A DNA stretch of 64,000 nucleotides from Paenibacillus xylanivorans (GCF_001280595.1 NZ_LITU01000071.1:415-64414), one strand, 5' to 3'; positions 18,102-28,206 are shown, counted from the first letter of the stretch. The notes: generated from the letters alone by a model not told the origin. A program made the numbers and translations.

Positions 18102-18429
18102 TGCGCATTATATCGTGCTAAGCACAGGGTGGAATTCATGCAGGTTTCTCTCAGGAGGAGCCAAGCAGGAGTCCGCCTTTTTTGCTGCTGGTGTAGACCT
18201 GTATTGACCTGTATTTCGGTTGGAAGCCTACGCCTATGCAAGAAACCCTTGATTTACGCCTGTTTTTGGCCCCTTTACGAATATAGTCAGTCTGCGAAAA
18301 TCGTCGCTCGGGATAAACCATTATCCTTATGTAAGCGTTTCCGAAACGAGTTTATTGCCAGAGCACGGAAAGATGTGGAATACTCTGGGCAAGCTTTAAA
18401 CATTCACGCAATGCTAAGGAGATGACAAA
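18102..18429. other. Regulatory region before the sugar importer
   Basis: 328 bp between regulator and lipoprotein genes. It contains a cre-like site (18330-18343). A 98-codon frame here (18129-18425) has no ribosome site or family resemblance, so I regard the region as a 5' untranslated/control region. Confidence 0.6.
18330..18343 (+). promoter_or_regulatory. Candidate CcpA cre site
   Basis: TGTAAGCGTTTCCG fits the cre consensus TGWAANCGNTNWCA at all but two positions, including the central CG. It lies 87 bp before the importer's first gene, a sensible place for carbon catabolite repression. Confidence 0.55.
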
Positions 18430-20031
18430 ATGACAGGAAAAGCAACCAAAGGGAGTCTAAAGAAATGGATGGGATTGGCGCTTACTATGGTAATGGGAGT
18501 TTCCTTGCTGGCCGGCTGTTCATCTGCATCGAATCAGGAGTCAGAAGGCAGTGCATCAGGCAATGGCGAGCGTGTCACTTTGAAAGTGGAGGTGTTTGAC
18601 CGTGGAAACAGCCCTTCTCCTTACACCATTACGAATAACTATTTGTCCAAACTGATACAGGAACGGTTCGGCGACCCGAATAACATTGATATACAATTTG
18701 TTCCGATTCAGCGCTCGGAGGAAGTAACAAAGTTGAATGTCCTGATGGCGAGTAATACGGATGTTCCGGATATTGTATTTGTATATGACTCAAGTGTGTT
18801 TTATCGTTATGCCGAGCAAGGCGGTCTGACTGATGTGGGAGCGTTAATTGACCAATATGGACCGAATCTGAAAAAATTCCTTGGCGAGGACACACTTAAA
18901 TTTGGTCAATTAGAGGGACAGCAGTTCGCAGTTCCTGGCAAACGTGCCATCACAGGCAGATATAGCTCTTATATTCGTCAGGATTGGCTGGATAAACTGG
19001 GATTGCCAGTACCGAAGACGACGGATGAATTGTACACCACTCTGAAAGCATTTAAAGAGAAGGATCCTGGCGGACTTGGCAGCAAAAACATTCCAATGGG
19101 GATGGCACTGGCACCAGCTCAGTTCGAGACTTTAATTTACTCATTCATCAAGCCGATCAGTGGGGATCTGACTTACGCCCAACGTTATGAACTGCCTCTT
19201 CATGAAGGCTTCAAGGATGCCATGAAGTTCATGAACAAGCTGTACAATGAAGGCTTGATCAGCAAGGACTTCAGTTTGGATGAAGATAAGGCTCAACTGG
19301 TGAAGGATGTACAGAATGGTAACATTGGCTATTGGTCTGAGGATGTCGATGCCATTTTCTATGCAGATGGCACTCTGGATAATTTGCTTAAAAATACCGC
19401 AGGAAGTAAAGTGCTTCCGGTCGATTCATACACCAACGCAAACGTAGACAACAAACATATCAAATCCCGTTACGGCTCAAACGGCATGTACATCATGATT
19501 CCGAAGAGCAGCAAACGTTCGGTGGAAGCCATAAAATATTTGGATTGGATGGCATCAGACAATAACCTGATTGATATTTACAGTGGCGTGGAAGGAGAGA
19601 ACTACGATCTGGTAGACGGCATTCCGGTTGTCAAAGAGGATGCTTCACAGGAAGCGAAGGATCGTCTGTTCAACGCAGGAGATACAGCTATTATCTCAAA
19701 CGGTAAAAATATCGGTGATCAGGCTATCAACGAAAAAGCATGGGTTATGGGCTTCCCGCAAAATAATCAGGAACTGCTCAAACAGTCCATTGATATTGCC
19801 AACACTGATACGGTAGGACCCATCATTTTTGATAAACCGATTCAGGCAGAGATGAAGTACAGTACGGCGCTCAAAGATAAGCTTAATGTCATTATCGTAA
19901 AAACAGCAATGGCTAAACCGGAAGAGTTCGATGCAGTGTATGAACGGGAAATGAATGATTTCATGTCCCTGGGTGGCACAGAGCTGAAGAAGGAACTGGA
20001 TCAAGCGGTTCAGGAGCTTGCTGCGAAATAG
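18430..20031 (+). CDS. Extracellular sugar-binding lipoprotein of an ABC importer
   Basis: A 533-residue solute-binding protein. The signal peptide ends in the lipobox LAGC (Cys around residue 29), followed by a Ser/Gly/Glu-rich linker, so the mature protein is lipid-anchored (substrate of Lgt). Length and the EVTKLNVLMASNTDVPDIVF block are typical of the large LplA/YtcQ-like binding proteins paired with LplB/YtcP permeases. The substrate is not evident; the operon also encodes a possible carbohydrate-active protein, suggesting an oligosaccharide or glycan fragment. Confidence 0.92.
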   Translation: MTGKATKGSLKKWMGLALTMVMGVSLLAGCSSASNQESEGSASGNGERVTLKVEVFDRGNSPSPYTITNNYLSKLIQERFGDPNNIDIQFVPIQRSEEVTKLNVLMASNTDVPDIVFVYDSSVFYRYAEQGGLTDVGALIDQYGPNLKKFLGEDTLKFGQLEGQQFAVPGKRAITGRYSSYIRQDWLDKLGLPVPKTTDELYTTLKAFKEKDPGGLGSKNIPMGMALAPAQFETLIYSFIKPISGDLTYAQRYELPLHEGFKDAMKFMNKLYNEGLISKDFSLDEDKAQLVKDVQNGNIGYWSEDVDAIFYADGTLDNLLKNTAGSKVLPVDSYTNANVDNKHIKSRYGSNGMYIMIPKSSKRSVEAIKYLDWMASDNNLIDIYSGVEGENYDLVDGIPVVKEDASQEAKDRLFNAGDTAIISNGKNIGDQAINEKAWVMGFPQNNQELLKQSIDIANTDTVGPIIFDKPIQAEMKYSTALKDKLNVIIVKTAMAKPEEFDAVYEREMNDFMSLGGTELKKELDQAVQELAAK

Positions 20032-20163
20032 TCGTCTGAGATATGTACGAACGTACGAATCTATAGAACACAAGCTTGATATCGCATCATTCATGAAGGA
20101 ACTTGTGCCGTCGGCAGAGGCTAAGGCGGCACAGCGTTTCTTCATTGTTAGGAGGAGACCGAC

Positions 20164-21060
20164 TTGACCGCATACTTGAAGAGGTATTGGCAATTATACG
20201 TGTTGATTTCACTGCCCCTCATCTATTTCGTGGTGTTTCGCTACGGGCCGATGTATGGCGTTCAGATCGCATTTAAGGATTTTAATCTGTTTCAAGGTAT
20301 TAACGGCAGTGAGTGGATCGGTTTTGATGCCTTTCGCGAGGTATTCGGGATGCGAGATTTCTACACGACTTTGCGCAACACCTTTATGCTGAATTTTCTT
20401 GATCTGATCGTTTCGTTTCCTGCTCCCATTATATTAGCCATCATGCTCTATGAAATCCGGTTTAAATGGTTTAAAAAAATATCACAGACGATTCTGTATA
20501 TCCCTCACTTCATTTCATGGGTCATTATTGGGGGAATTGTGTACCAGTTATTCGGTAACCAATCAGGTATGGTAAATGGTGTACTTGAAAGTATGGGTTT
20601 AAACCCGATTCCATTTTTAACGGAGAAAAATCCATGGCTTGTGACCTACCTGTTCACAGGTGTCTGGCAAAGTGCAGGCTGGGGAACCATTCTGTATCTG
20701 GCTGCGCTGACGGGTGTTAACAAGGAATTGTTTGAAGCGGCAGAGATTGATGGAGCAACGCGGCTTAAGAAAATCTGGCATATTACCCTGCCAAGCATCA
20801 AGCCAACCATCGTAACCCTGCTCATTCTTAATTTGGGACACATGGTCAGCATCGGCTTTGATCGTCCTTTTATTATCGGGAATACGGCAGTACGTGAATA
20901 TTCCGACGTGCTCAGTACCTTTGTATACCGGGTCGGGCTGGAATCGGGACAATATACGCTGGCAACTGTCGTTGGACTGTTCCAGGCGGTCATTGGACTT
21001 ATATTTGTACTCGGCTCGAACTATATATCGAAAAAGACAACAGGTGAAGGCATTCTTTAA
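20164..21060 (+). CDS. Sugar ABC transporter permease, LplB-like
   Basis: Inner-membrane permease of 298 residues with six hydrophobic spans. The EAA loop that docks the ATPase is FEAAEIDGATRLKKIWHITL. The start is TTG 20164: GGAGGAG lies at 20151-20157 and the translation MTAYLKRYWQLY fits the family N-terminus. Second gene of the importer operon; no ATPase gene is present in the operon, so a shared ATPase such as the MsmX-type protein at 1465 is expected. Confidence 0.93.
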   Translation: MTAYLKRYWQLYVLISLPLIYFVVFRYGPMYGVQIAFKDFNLFQGINGSEWIGFDAFREVFGMRDFYTTLRNTFMLNFLDLIVSFPAPIILAIMLYEIRFKWFKKISQTILYIPHFISWVIIGGIVYQLFGNQSGMVNGVLESMGLNPIPFLTEKNPWLVTYLFTGVWQSAGWGTILYLAALTGVNKELFEAAEIDGATRLKKIWHITLPSIKPTIVTLLILNLGHMVSIGFDRPFIIGNTAVREYSDVLSTFVYRVGLESGQYTLATVVGLFQAVIGLIFVLGSNYISKKTTGEGIL

Positions 21061-21121
21061 AAGAACAAAGGGTACGCCAAGCTACTTTATATGTAGACAT
21101 CAGTAAAGGAGTTGTGCGCAT

Positions 21122-21994
21122 ATGAGTGAACGCACCTCAAACCGGATTTTTGATACCGTTAATATCCTGTTTATTAGCTTGTTCGTTGTGTTCTGTCTCG
21201 CTCCGTTTCTGCACACGATTGCCATATCTTTAAGCTCTAATCGTGCGATTACTTCGGGTGAGGTGACCATTTTCCCCAAAGAATTCAATTGGGATGCGTA
21301 TGTGAAGGTGTTCTCCGATCATTCGATGCTGTATTCCCTGGGATATACTGCCCTCTTGACGATCGTGACAACGGTGTTGTGCATGGTGTTCACGATTGCA
21401 GCTGCCTACCCGCTGACGAAGAAAAAATTAAAGGGACGCAAGCTCTTCATGTACGTGATTATCATTACGATGTTCTTTAGTGGAGGAATCATTCCCGAGT
21501 ACTTGCTCATTCGTGACCTGCACTTGCTGAATTCGCCGTGGGCGCTGATTCTGCCAGGTCTGGTCAGTCCGTTTAACCTTATTATCCTTATCTCCTTTTT
21601 CAATGGTATACCGGAAAGTCTGGAGGAGTCGGCTGAAATTGACGGCAGTTCACATCTGCACACACTGTTGAAAATCATATTGCCGCTCTCGATGCCAGTC
21701 ATGGCTACGTTGGGACTTTTCTACGCGGTTGGTCGCTGGAATGGTTTCCAGGATTCCCTGATGTATATTAACGATCCTAAGCTGTATCCGCTTCAGCTCA
21801 AACTGTTCCAAATGGTGCAAAACAACATGGTGAGTGAGCTTACACAGATGGAAGGTGCCAATCGCGCTCCATTAACCCCGGAAAGTCTTAAGGCTGCCAC
21901 CGTTATTTTTGCCACCGTGCCGATTCTACTCGTCTATCCATGGCTGCAGAAATACTTTGTTAGCGGTGCTATGCTTGGGGCAGTTAAGGGTTGA
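21122..21994 (+). CDS. Sugar ABC transporter permease, YtcP-like
   Basis: Second permease, 290 residues, six hydrophobic spans, EAA loop LEESAEIDGSSHLHTLLKII. The family N-terminus (FDTVNILFISLFVVFCLAPFL) and C-terminal FVSGAMLGAVKG are recognisable for the YtcP/UgpE group. Start ATG 21122 is preceded by AAAGGAG. It forms the heterodimeric channel with the upstream permease. Confidence 0.93.
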   Translation: MSERTSNRIFDTVNILFISLFVVFCLAPFLHTIAISLSSNRAITSGEVTIFPKEFNWDAYVKVFSDHSMLYSLGYTALLTIVTTVLCMVFTIAAAYPLTKKKLKGRKLFMYVIIITMFFSGGIIPEYLLIRDLHLLNSPWALILPGLVSPFNLIILISFFNGIPESLEESAEIDGSSHLHTLLKIILPLSMPVMATLGLFYAVGRWNGFQDSLMYINDPKLYPLQLKLFQMVQNNMVSELTQMEGANRAPLTPESLKAATVIFATVPILLVYPWLQKYFVSGAMLGAVKG

Positions 21995-22033
21995 TGATAA
22001 CGGAATAATTGCATTTGTTTGGAGGGACTAGAC

Positions 22034-23785
22034 ATGTACAGACAACTGGTGAAAAGCAATGATAGAGCAGTGCAAAAAGGGATATCCCGGCAAGTGCTTG
22101 ATCCGGAAAGCCGCTATTATGGGGGAACGATTGATCCCTCTACAGGCATCGCCTGGGTCAACCACACGACCGGAACACCTACGGACATGTGTTACTGGGG
22201 AGCGGCGCTCGTCAATCCGGATTCGATCTATTATCGGGATGAAGAACTGTTAAACCGTCTGCAGCTTGCATCGGAGTACGTACTCCGCAATCAGCATGGA
22301 GACGGCTCCATCTCCCCCGGCTGGACCAATTCCCATTCTCCGCCGGATACCGCATTTCTCGTCGTGGGATATGCCCAGTTATATCAACTTCTTCAGCAGC
22401 AGGACTGGGAGCCATTGCAACCTGTGCTGGACAATATGCGCCTGTTTCTGGAACGAACTGTTCCGGTCTTGCTGACTGGAGGCTGTCATACGCCGAATCA
22501 TCGCTGGGTGCTATGCGCGGCGCTCGGTTTCCTGCATCAATTGTTTGGCCTGGAGGAAGCCGTGCAGCGTGCAGAGCAGTGGCTGGCTGAAGGTATGGAT
22601 ATTACGCCCGATGGGGAGTGGACTGAACGGAGTAACGGAATTTACAGTGCGGTCAGTGATATCATGTTAATACATGCGGCGCGTCTGTTAAATCGTCCCG
22701 AGTTGTTGGAACCAGTGAGGCTCAATCTGCGCATGATGGTGTATCTTGTACATCCAACCGGTGAGGTTGTTACGGATTACTCGGGTCGCCAGGATCTGGG
22801 GAGCGTGCATGATTTATCACCGTATTACTTGCCGTATGCCATTTTGGCTCGGTTGGATGGTGATCCGATCTTTGCGGGCATGGCCGATTGGGCGGGAGAA
22901 ATGTTAACAGATCCCGGTGTATGTTCGGTCAATGCGCTCGTTCGGCTGCTGCTGGAGCCAGAGCTTCAGCAGGTAGGTAAGGCACGCGATCAGCTGCCTG
23001 AGCTGTACGAGATCATACTGAACGAACGATTTGTGAGGGAGGGTTATTTGCAGCGAATGGATTCGGCAGGTCATCATGGACATATCTCGTACAGCCGGAT
23101 GCATACGGACTTCGGCGCACCTGTAGCGCGTATTCGGAGGGGCATTACAAGCGCGACCGTAATGACGGAGGTGCCTTCATTTTTTGCCCTTCGTCATGGT
23201 GCGGTACGTCTGCTGGCTGTTCAGTTGGCCTCCTATTTTAATCCTGGATATGTGCCGATGCAGCACATGTCTCGATTTCCAGCAGGTTACCTTCTGACGG
23301 GCGAACAGAAGAAGGGCTACTATGGTCCGATCCCTGATAGTCAACTGCCTGAGACGGCGGGAACAGCCATCAGTCCGTGGTATTTGTTGCCCCATCAGAG
23401 TCGAACGCTTACCCATGAGCAGACGTTCCGTGTACAGACGGAAGTGTTACAAACCGAAAATGGCTGGACACTGAAACTGGCGGGAGAGCAGCCGGAGCAG
23501 CTCATGGTGCAGTTGTCTTTCGTTTTCGGAAGCGAGGGCAAGTTTTCCCAAGGGGAATTGCTTGAGACGGATGAAGGCCATTATCTGTGGAAGAGCGGCA
23601 CAATGCGTTATTCCTGTGGAGATGACTGGATTGAGCTGACCGGAGGCGAGATGGAGCATTTGGCGGCAACTGTACGTGAGGCGAAGCTGCCTGATAAGTG
23701 TAAGGTTGTGCTGGTCAATTTCATGACACCTTTCCACAAGACGGTTCATATCTCACTTTCGCCATCCATGGCGTTGAAGCTGTAA
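22034..23785 (+). CDS. Unrecognised 583-residue protein of the importer operon
   Basis: No signal peptide or membrane span, so probably cytoplasmic. Trp- and aromatic-rich repeats of two-helix character over the first ~370 residues (for example DMCYWGAAL, NQHGDGSISPGW, GGCHTPNHRWV, YSAVSDIMLIHAARLL) look like an (alpha/alpha)6 toroid, followed by a beta-rich C-terminal part. This layout is shared by several glycoside hydrolases and polysaccharide lyases, and CHTPNHRW resembles an active-site Asn-His pair, but I cannot name a family. It is last in the importer operon, so it may act on the imported saccharide. ATG 22034 follows GGAGGGAC; a TTG at 22019 is in frame but less likely. Confidence 0.7.
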   Translation: MYRQLVKSNDRAVQKGISRQVLDPESRYYGGTIDPSTGIAWVNHTTGTPTDMCYWGAALVNPDSIYYRDEELLNRLQLASEYVLRNQHGDGSISPGWTNSHSPPDTAFLVVGYAQLYQLLQQQDWEPLQPVLDNMRLFLERTVPVLLTGGCHTPNHRWVLCAALGFLHQLFGLEEAVQRAEQWLAEGMDITPDGEWTERSNGIYSAVSDIMLIHAARLLNRPELLEPVRLNLRMMVYLVHPTGEVVTDYSGRQDLGSVHDLSPYYLPYAILARLDGDPIFAGMADWAGEMLTDPGVCSVNALVRLLLEPELQQVGKARDQLPELYEIILNERFVREGYLQRMDSAGHHGHISYSRMHTDFGAPVARIRRGITSATVMTEVPSFFALRHGAVRLLAVQLASYFNPGYVPMQHMSRFPAGYLLTGEQKKGYYGPIPDSQLPETAGTAISPWYLLPHQSRTLTHEQTFRVQTEVLQTENGWTLKLAGEQPEQLMVQLSFVFGSEGKFSQGELLETDEGHYLWKSGTMRYSCGDDWIELTGGEMEHLAATVREAKLPDKCKVVLVNFMTPFHKTVHISLSPSMALKL

Positions 23786-23827
23786 TTCTAATGAATCTCT
23801 TTATTAGGAAGAGTCCAAGAAGCAAAT

Positions 23828-23873
23828 AAGATGACATTTCATTCAAAAGGGATGAGGGGGTGTCATCTTTTTT
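23828..23873 (+). terminator. Intrinsic terminator of the sugar importer operon
   Basis: Stem AAGATGACA/TGTCATCTT with T-run, 43 bp after the last operon gene. Confidence 0.8.
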
Positions 23874-23908
23874 GCGCATTTTTGGCATAAACGACATGAA
23901 ACTACATA

Positions 23909-23939
23909 TTGAGAAGTGGGCCTTAAGATGTGGTATACT
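23909..23939 (+). promoter_or_regulatory. Predicted promoter of the TPR gene
   Basis: TTGAGA, 19-bp spacer, TATACT preceded by TGG (extended -10). The spacer is long, but the position 41 bp before the start codon is right. Confidence 0.45.
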
Positions 23940-23979
23940 GGAGAGTATGAATGAAAGCAAAGAGGAGGTGCCTTGGAAG

Positions 23980-25713
23980 ATGAAGGGCAAGCTACTGCGG
24001 GCTGAGGGACACCTTGCCAATGTTATACCGATTCACTTGGATGCTTCTTTCTTTTTTGAGAGAGCTGTCCGCTCGCTGGACCGTAATCACGTCGACAAGG
24101 CATTAAAATATTTTCGTAAAGCTGTTGAATATGAACCGGAAAATCCGGTGAATCATTGTAATATGGCGGGTATATTATCTGAGAAGGGGGATTACGAAGC
24201 TTCGAATGCCGTTCTAGCACATGTGCTCGACGTGGTAGATCCGTCCATGACGGAATGTTATTTCTACATGGCGAACAATTATGCGAATATGGATCGGTTT
24301 GAAGAAGCTGAGCAAGCGCTTGTTACGTATTTGGAGGAGGATACCCAGGGTCAGTTTATGACGGAAGCCGAAGAGATGATGGAGCTTCTGTATTATGAGT
24401 TGGATCGACCAGCCAAACTGAACCGGATCAAATCACGTAAAGGTGTCGTTGAGCACGATCAGGCGCGGGAATTGTTGGAACAAGGGAAGTTTGCACAGGC
24501 GGCTGAGCTGCTGGAAGGCATATCACCCGATTATCCTGATTACTTGGCTGCTCGCAACAACTTGGCGCTTGCCTATTATTATATGGGACTGTTTCCCAAA
24601 GCGAAAGAGACGATTGCCGAAGTACTGGAACAGGAACCTGGTAATTTGCATGCATTGTGTAATTTGGCAATCTTTCATCAGAACGAGAATCGAGCCGACC
24701 AAGTGCTGCTCTTGATCAAAAAATTGCGTGTTATCGTGCCTTTCCAGCACGAACAGGTCTACAAACTGGCTACCACGATGGGTATCCTGGGTCAACATGA
24801 TACGGCCTATGTACATTTCCGTCGCCTGTTGAAGGATGAAGAAACCGCTGCAGACCCAGCTCTCGCACATTATGCAGCAGTCGCGGCGTATAATACGGGG
24901 CGTTACGATTCCGCTGAACGTCTGTGGCGTCATGTGGGCAAGCTGGACCCGGGTTCGGAAGTATCCCGGTACTATCTGTCGGGACTTGAGGCTGTGAGAC
25001 AGGGAGAAAAAGATCCGGAAAAACTAAGTTATCACTATCATCTGCCATTTGATGAGCAATTCAGACAATGGGAGAACTATGGCAACGGCATACCTGAAGA
25101 GATGAAAAATGATCCCTTGATTCGTTCCTCTTTCTTCTGGGCGTTGCGACATGGGGATCGGGCAACCAAGCTTCAGGTCATTCATGCTCTTGGTATGATT
25201 GGTGATTATGAGGTGCAGCAGGCACTGGAATCCTTTATCCAGGAACCCGGTGAAGATCAAGAGCTGGTGGAAGTTGCTCGTTCCGTACTGAATGGTCTTG
25301 ATTCAGAAGGAGCTAAGCAAGATGATTCTCCTGTTCTGAGACCGCTAACTGCGTTGAGCAAACGCTCCATTCCGAAGATAGAGTCGATGACGGAGCAAAC
25401 GGAGACGAAACCTTCTTCGCATTGGCAGGCGGTCGTGGACCGTGCGTTACAGATGTCTGAAGCCAAAGCCGAATTGCAGCAAGAAATGGAGCGTTTGTGG
25501 ACCGACTATGTATCTCGCGTACACCCAGAGGTGCCTGGCACGAAGCAAATTGAAGGCTTGGCTGCGGGATTGGAATATTTGGCGGCCAAGATTCATAGTC
25601 GTCCGGTGACCTACCAAAGCATAGCCGATCGATATGGCATATCAGCTGCCACAGTTAGCAAATATGCACGGCAGATCAATAAAGTCTGCAACGCCAAACC
25701 ACCAGTCCTGTAA
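23980..25713 (+). CDS. Tetratricopeptide-repeat protein with C-terminal helix-turn-helix
   Basis: A 577-residue soluble protein. TPR-like helical pairs are visible, e.g. VDKALKYFRKAVEYEPENPV, the RFEEAEQALVTYLEED pair and FPKAKETIAEVLEQEPGNLH. The C-terminal ~35 residues, VTYQSIADRYGISAATVSKY, look like a helix-turn-helix. B. subtilis has a TPR gene (yvcD) beside trxB, matching this position. Start ATG 23980 is chosen because GGAGGTG lies at 23964-23970; codons upstream overlap the preceding terminator. Binding partner unknown. Confidence 0.82.
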   Translation: MKGKLLRAEGHLANVIPIHLDASFFFERAVRSLDRNHVDKALKYFRKAVEYEPENPVNHCNMAGILSEKGDYEASNAVLAHVLDVVDPSMTECYFYMANNYANMDRFEEAEQALVTYLEEDTQGQFMTEAEEMMELLYYELDRPAKLNRIKSRKGVVEHDQARELLEQGKFAQAAELLEGISPDYPDYLAARNNLALAYYYMGLFPKAKETIAEVLEQEPGNLHALCNLAIFHQNENRADQVLLLIKKLRVIVPFQHEQVYKLATTMGILGQHDTAYVHFRRLLKDEETAADPALAHYAAVAAYNTGRYDSAERLWRHVGKLDPGSEVSRYYLSGLEAVRQGEKDPEKLSYHYHLPFDEQFRQWENYGNGIPEEMKNDPLIRSSFFWALRHGDRATKLQVIHALGMIGDYEVQQALESFIQEPGEDQELVEVARSVLNGLDSEGAKQDDSPVLRPLTALSKRSIPKIESMTEQTETKPSSHWQAVVDRALQMSEAKAELQQEMERLWTDYVSRVHPEVPGTKQIEGLAAGLEYLAAKIHSRPVTYQSIADRYGISAATVSKYARQINKVCNAKPPVL

Positions 25714-25884
25714 ATGTTTCTTGAAAATCTCGCTTTGGGATAGACTTCATTGCGTGAAGGATACATTGGCCTGGAAAACGGGTAAACTTAACGAATAGGT
25801 CTCGACATGCCTGTAGGATATCATCATAGCAAAGTTAATCGCCACTCAACACACTCTCAACCTTATTAAGGAGGCTGTATCTAT

Positions 25885-26844
25885 ATGTCTAAATACAGAA
25901 CGATTGTGATCGGAACCGGACCTGCGGGTCTGACAGCAGCGATATATCTGGCTCGTGCTAATCTAAACCCACTGGTTATCGAAGGTCTTCAACCGGGTGG
26001 TCAATTGACGACGACAACGGAAGTTGAGAATTTCCCTGGTTTTCCGCAAGGCATCATGGGTCCGGAACTGATGGACAATATGCGAAAGCAAGCGGAGCGT
26101 TTTGGAGCTGAGTTCAAAAATGGTTGGGTGGAAGAAGTGGATTTCAGCAAACCGCCCTTCAAGGTTAAAGTTGGAGGCATCGGTGAACTGGAAGCCGATT
26201 CGATCATTATCTCTACCGGTGCTTCGGCCCGGTATCTCGGTATTCCGGGAGAGCAGGAGAATGTGGGACGTGGAGTGAGCACATGTGCTACATGTGACGG
26301 ATTCTTTTTCCGTGGCAAAAAGATCGTCGTTGTCGGCGGTGGAGACTCCGCGATGGAGGAAGCCAGCTTCCTGACCCGTTTTGCGACGGACGTTACCCTG
26401 GTTCACCGCCGGGACGAATTGCGTGCATCGAAAATTATGCAGGACCGGGCTCGCAGCAACGAGAAGGTGAAATGGGCGTTGAACCGTACACCGCTCGAAG
26501 TTGTGCCTGAGGCTCTGGGAGTAAAAGGGCTTAAGGTACGAAATAACGAGACTGGGCAGGAAGAATTGCTTGAAGCGGACGGCGTATTTATTGCAATTGG
26601 GCATACACCGAATACGGGTTTCCTGAGCAATCAGATTACACTGGATGAACACGGCTATGTTGTTGTTAAACCGGGTACTACTGAGACCAACATTCCAGGT
26701 GTATTCGCCTGTGGTGATGTTCAGGATACGAAGTACCGTCAGGCCATTACAGCAGCAGGTTCGGGGTGTATGGCCGCAATGGACTGCGAGAAATTCCTTG
26801 AAGGCAGCATTGTGCATGACTGGAGCGAAACACTGGATAAATAA
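25885..26844 (+). CDS. trxB: Thioredoxin-disulfide reductase
   Basis: FAD/NADPH flavoenzyme that reduces thioredoxin. In its 319 residues: FAD dinucleotide motif GTGPAGLTAAIYLARA, redox-active CATC (Cys134 and Cys137), NADPH motif GGGDSAMEEASFL, and C-terminal GVFACGDVQD that binds FAD. Strong AAGGAGG before ATG 25885. Followed by a clear terminator. Confidence 0.97.
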   Translation: MSKYRTIVIGTGPAGLTAAIYLARANLNPLVIEGLQPGGQLTTTTEVENFPGFPQGIMGPELMDNMRKQAERFGAEFKNGWVEEVDFSKPPFKVKVGGIGELEADSIIISTGASARYLGIPGEQENVGRGVSTCATCDGFFFRGKKIVVVGGGDSAMEEASFLTRFATDVTLVHRRDELRASKIMQDRARSNEKVKWALNRTPLEVVPEALGVKGLKVRNNETGQEELLEADGVFIAIGHTPNTGFLSNQITLDEHGYVVVKPGTTETNIPGVFACGDVQDTKYRQAITAAGSGCMAAMDCEKFLEGSIVHDWSETLDK

Positions 26845-26907
26845 GCATGAAAAGGGTATGGTTTGGCATAAATTAAGTAGAAGAGACAACGGGAAGTCTC
26901 ATGATGT

Positions 26908-26934
26908 GAGAAGCCGGCAGGCTTCTCTTTTTTT
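26908..26934 (+). terminator. Intrinsic terminator after trxB
   Basis: Perfect 8-bp stem GAGAAGCC/GGCTTCTC, GGCA loop, seven-T tail. Confidence 0.9.
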
Positions 26935-26995
26935 GAAACCAAAATGAGCATCAGATCGTATACATAATGGGCATATTAGCTGTGAGGTGAAGACT

Positions 26996-28036
26996 TTGGG
27001 GGAAATGATAAAAGATTGGTTACAGAATGCAACAGTGCGGCGATTTTTGATTCTGCTGTTGTTTTGTTTGGTGCTTTTCAGCATGGGGAGTATGCTGCAC
27101 ATGATTTTGCTGTTATTCCTGGTGACATATGTCATGAACAGGTTGCAGCATTTTATCACAGAGAAGTTGAATCGTTTATTTCCGGTTAACTATAAAGTCG
27201 TAGTCATACTGCTCTATCTTATCGTTATTGCAGCCATTGTACTGGGCATCTCCAGGTATTCACCACGGATCGTGGATCAGGTCGTTCAGTTAACGAATGA
27301 GATCATGAAGTTTCTTGATACCGCTGACGGTGATAATTTTGCTTCCAAAATTGCAGGTTATCTTCAATCGTTCGATATCAAAAACTATACCAACGACGCA
27401 TTGAAGTATATTTTTGCGTTAAGCAAATGGTTGGAGTTCATTCTGCTGGTCATCATCCTCAGTCTGTTCTTCTTGTTGCAGAAGCGGGAGATTTCCAAGT
27501 TTACCTCCAAGTTCAAAACAAGCAAGATCGGCTGGTTCTATAATGAAGTGGCGTACCTTGGAGATAAATTCGTATCCTCCTTTGGTAAAGTGATTGAGGC
27601 GCAATTGTTGATTGCGGTATTCAATACAGCTTTGACGATTTTGGGATTATGGATACTGGGGTTCCCGTACTTGTTCGCCTTGACCATTCTGGTGTTCATG
27701 CTCAGTCTGGTACCCGTTGCGGGGGTTATCATCTCACTGATTCCACTGTGTCTAATCGGTTATCAACTGGGAGGATTGCAGCTCAGCGTGATCGTGATCA
27801 TTATGATCATCATCATTCATGCGCTGGAAACGTACTTCCTGAATCCGAAGCTGATGGCGCACAAAACGAAATTGCCGATGTTCTACACGTTTATCGTACT
27901 GATTCTGTCTCAACATTTCCTTGGAATCTGGGGGCTTATCATCGGTATTCCGATCTTTGTCTTCCTGCTCGATATTCTGGACGTCAACAAGATGGAAAAA
28001 ACGGAAGAGCCCATACGTGTGGAAACGAAGTTGTGA
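26996..28036 (+). CDS. AI-2E family membrane transporter
   Basis: Integral membrane protein of about 346 residues with seven to eight hydrophobic spans: an N-terminal pair, one near residue 60, and a C-terminal cluster containing the family-typical PVAGVIISLIPLCLIGY and FLGIWGLIIGIPIFVFL. AI-2E family members export small molecules or act as ion antiporters; the substrate here is unknown. AGGTGA lies 5 nt before a TTG at 26996; GTG 26987 (inside the ribosome site) and ATG 27005 are alternatives. Confidence 0.85.
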   Translation: MGEMIKDWLQNATVRRFLILLLFCLVLFSMGSMLHMILLLFLVTYVMNRLQHFITEKLNRLFPVNYKVVVILLYLIVIAAIVLGISRYSPRIVDQVVQLTNEIMKFLDTADGDNFASKIAGYLQSFDIKNYTNDALKYIFALSKWLEFILLVIILSLFFLLQKREISKFTSKFKTSKIGWFYNEVAYLGDKFVSSFGKVIEAQLLIAVFNTALTILGLWILGFPYLFALTILVFMLSLVPVAGVIISLIPLCLIGYQLGGLQLSVIVIIMIIIIHALETYFLNPKLMAHKTKLPMFYTFIVLILSQHFLGIWGLIIGIPIFVFLLDILDVNKMEKTEEPIRVETKL

Positions 28037-28091
28037 TCAGTAGCTGAATATCTGCTGAAGGTATCAGGTTTAGGTAATGTCCATAAAAGTT

Positions 28092-28127
28092 GAGAAACGC
28101 CTTCCGTTCCGGGAAGGCGTTTTTCTC
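28092..28127. terminator. Bidirectional terminator between convergent genes
   Basis: Stem GAGAAACGCCTTCC/GGAAGGCGTTTTTCTC, with T-rich right arm and A-rich left arm, lies between the AI-2E gene (plus) and the response regulator (minus). Confidence 0.85.
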
Positions 28128-28206
28128 TGTCCATATCATTGGAGTATATATGGATGCGTATGTAACTAGTACAATGTTGATGCTTATGAACTGAGCGCAC
28201 TAGTCT

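Noticed and set aside
18129..18425. 98-codon frame between the sensor-regulator and the lipoprotein gene
   Set aside because: No ribosome site, Cys/Arg-rich improbable translation, and it covers the cre-like site.
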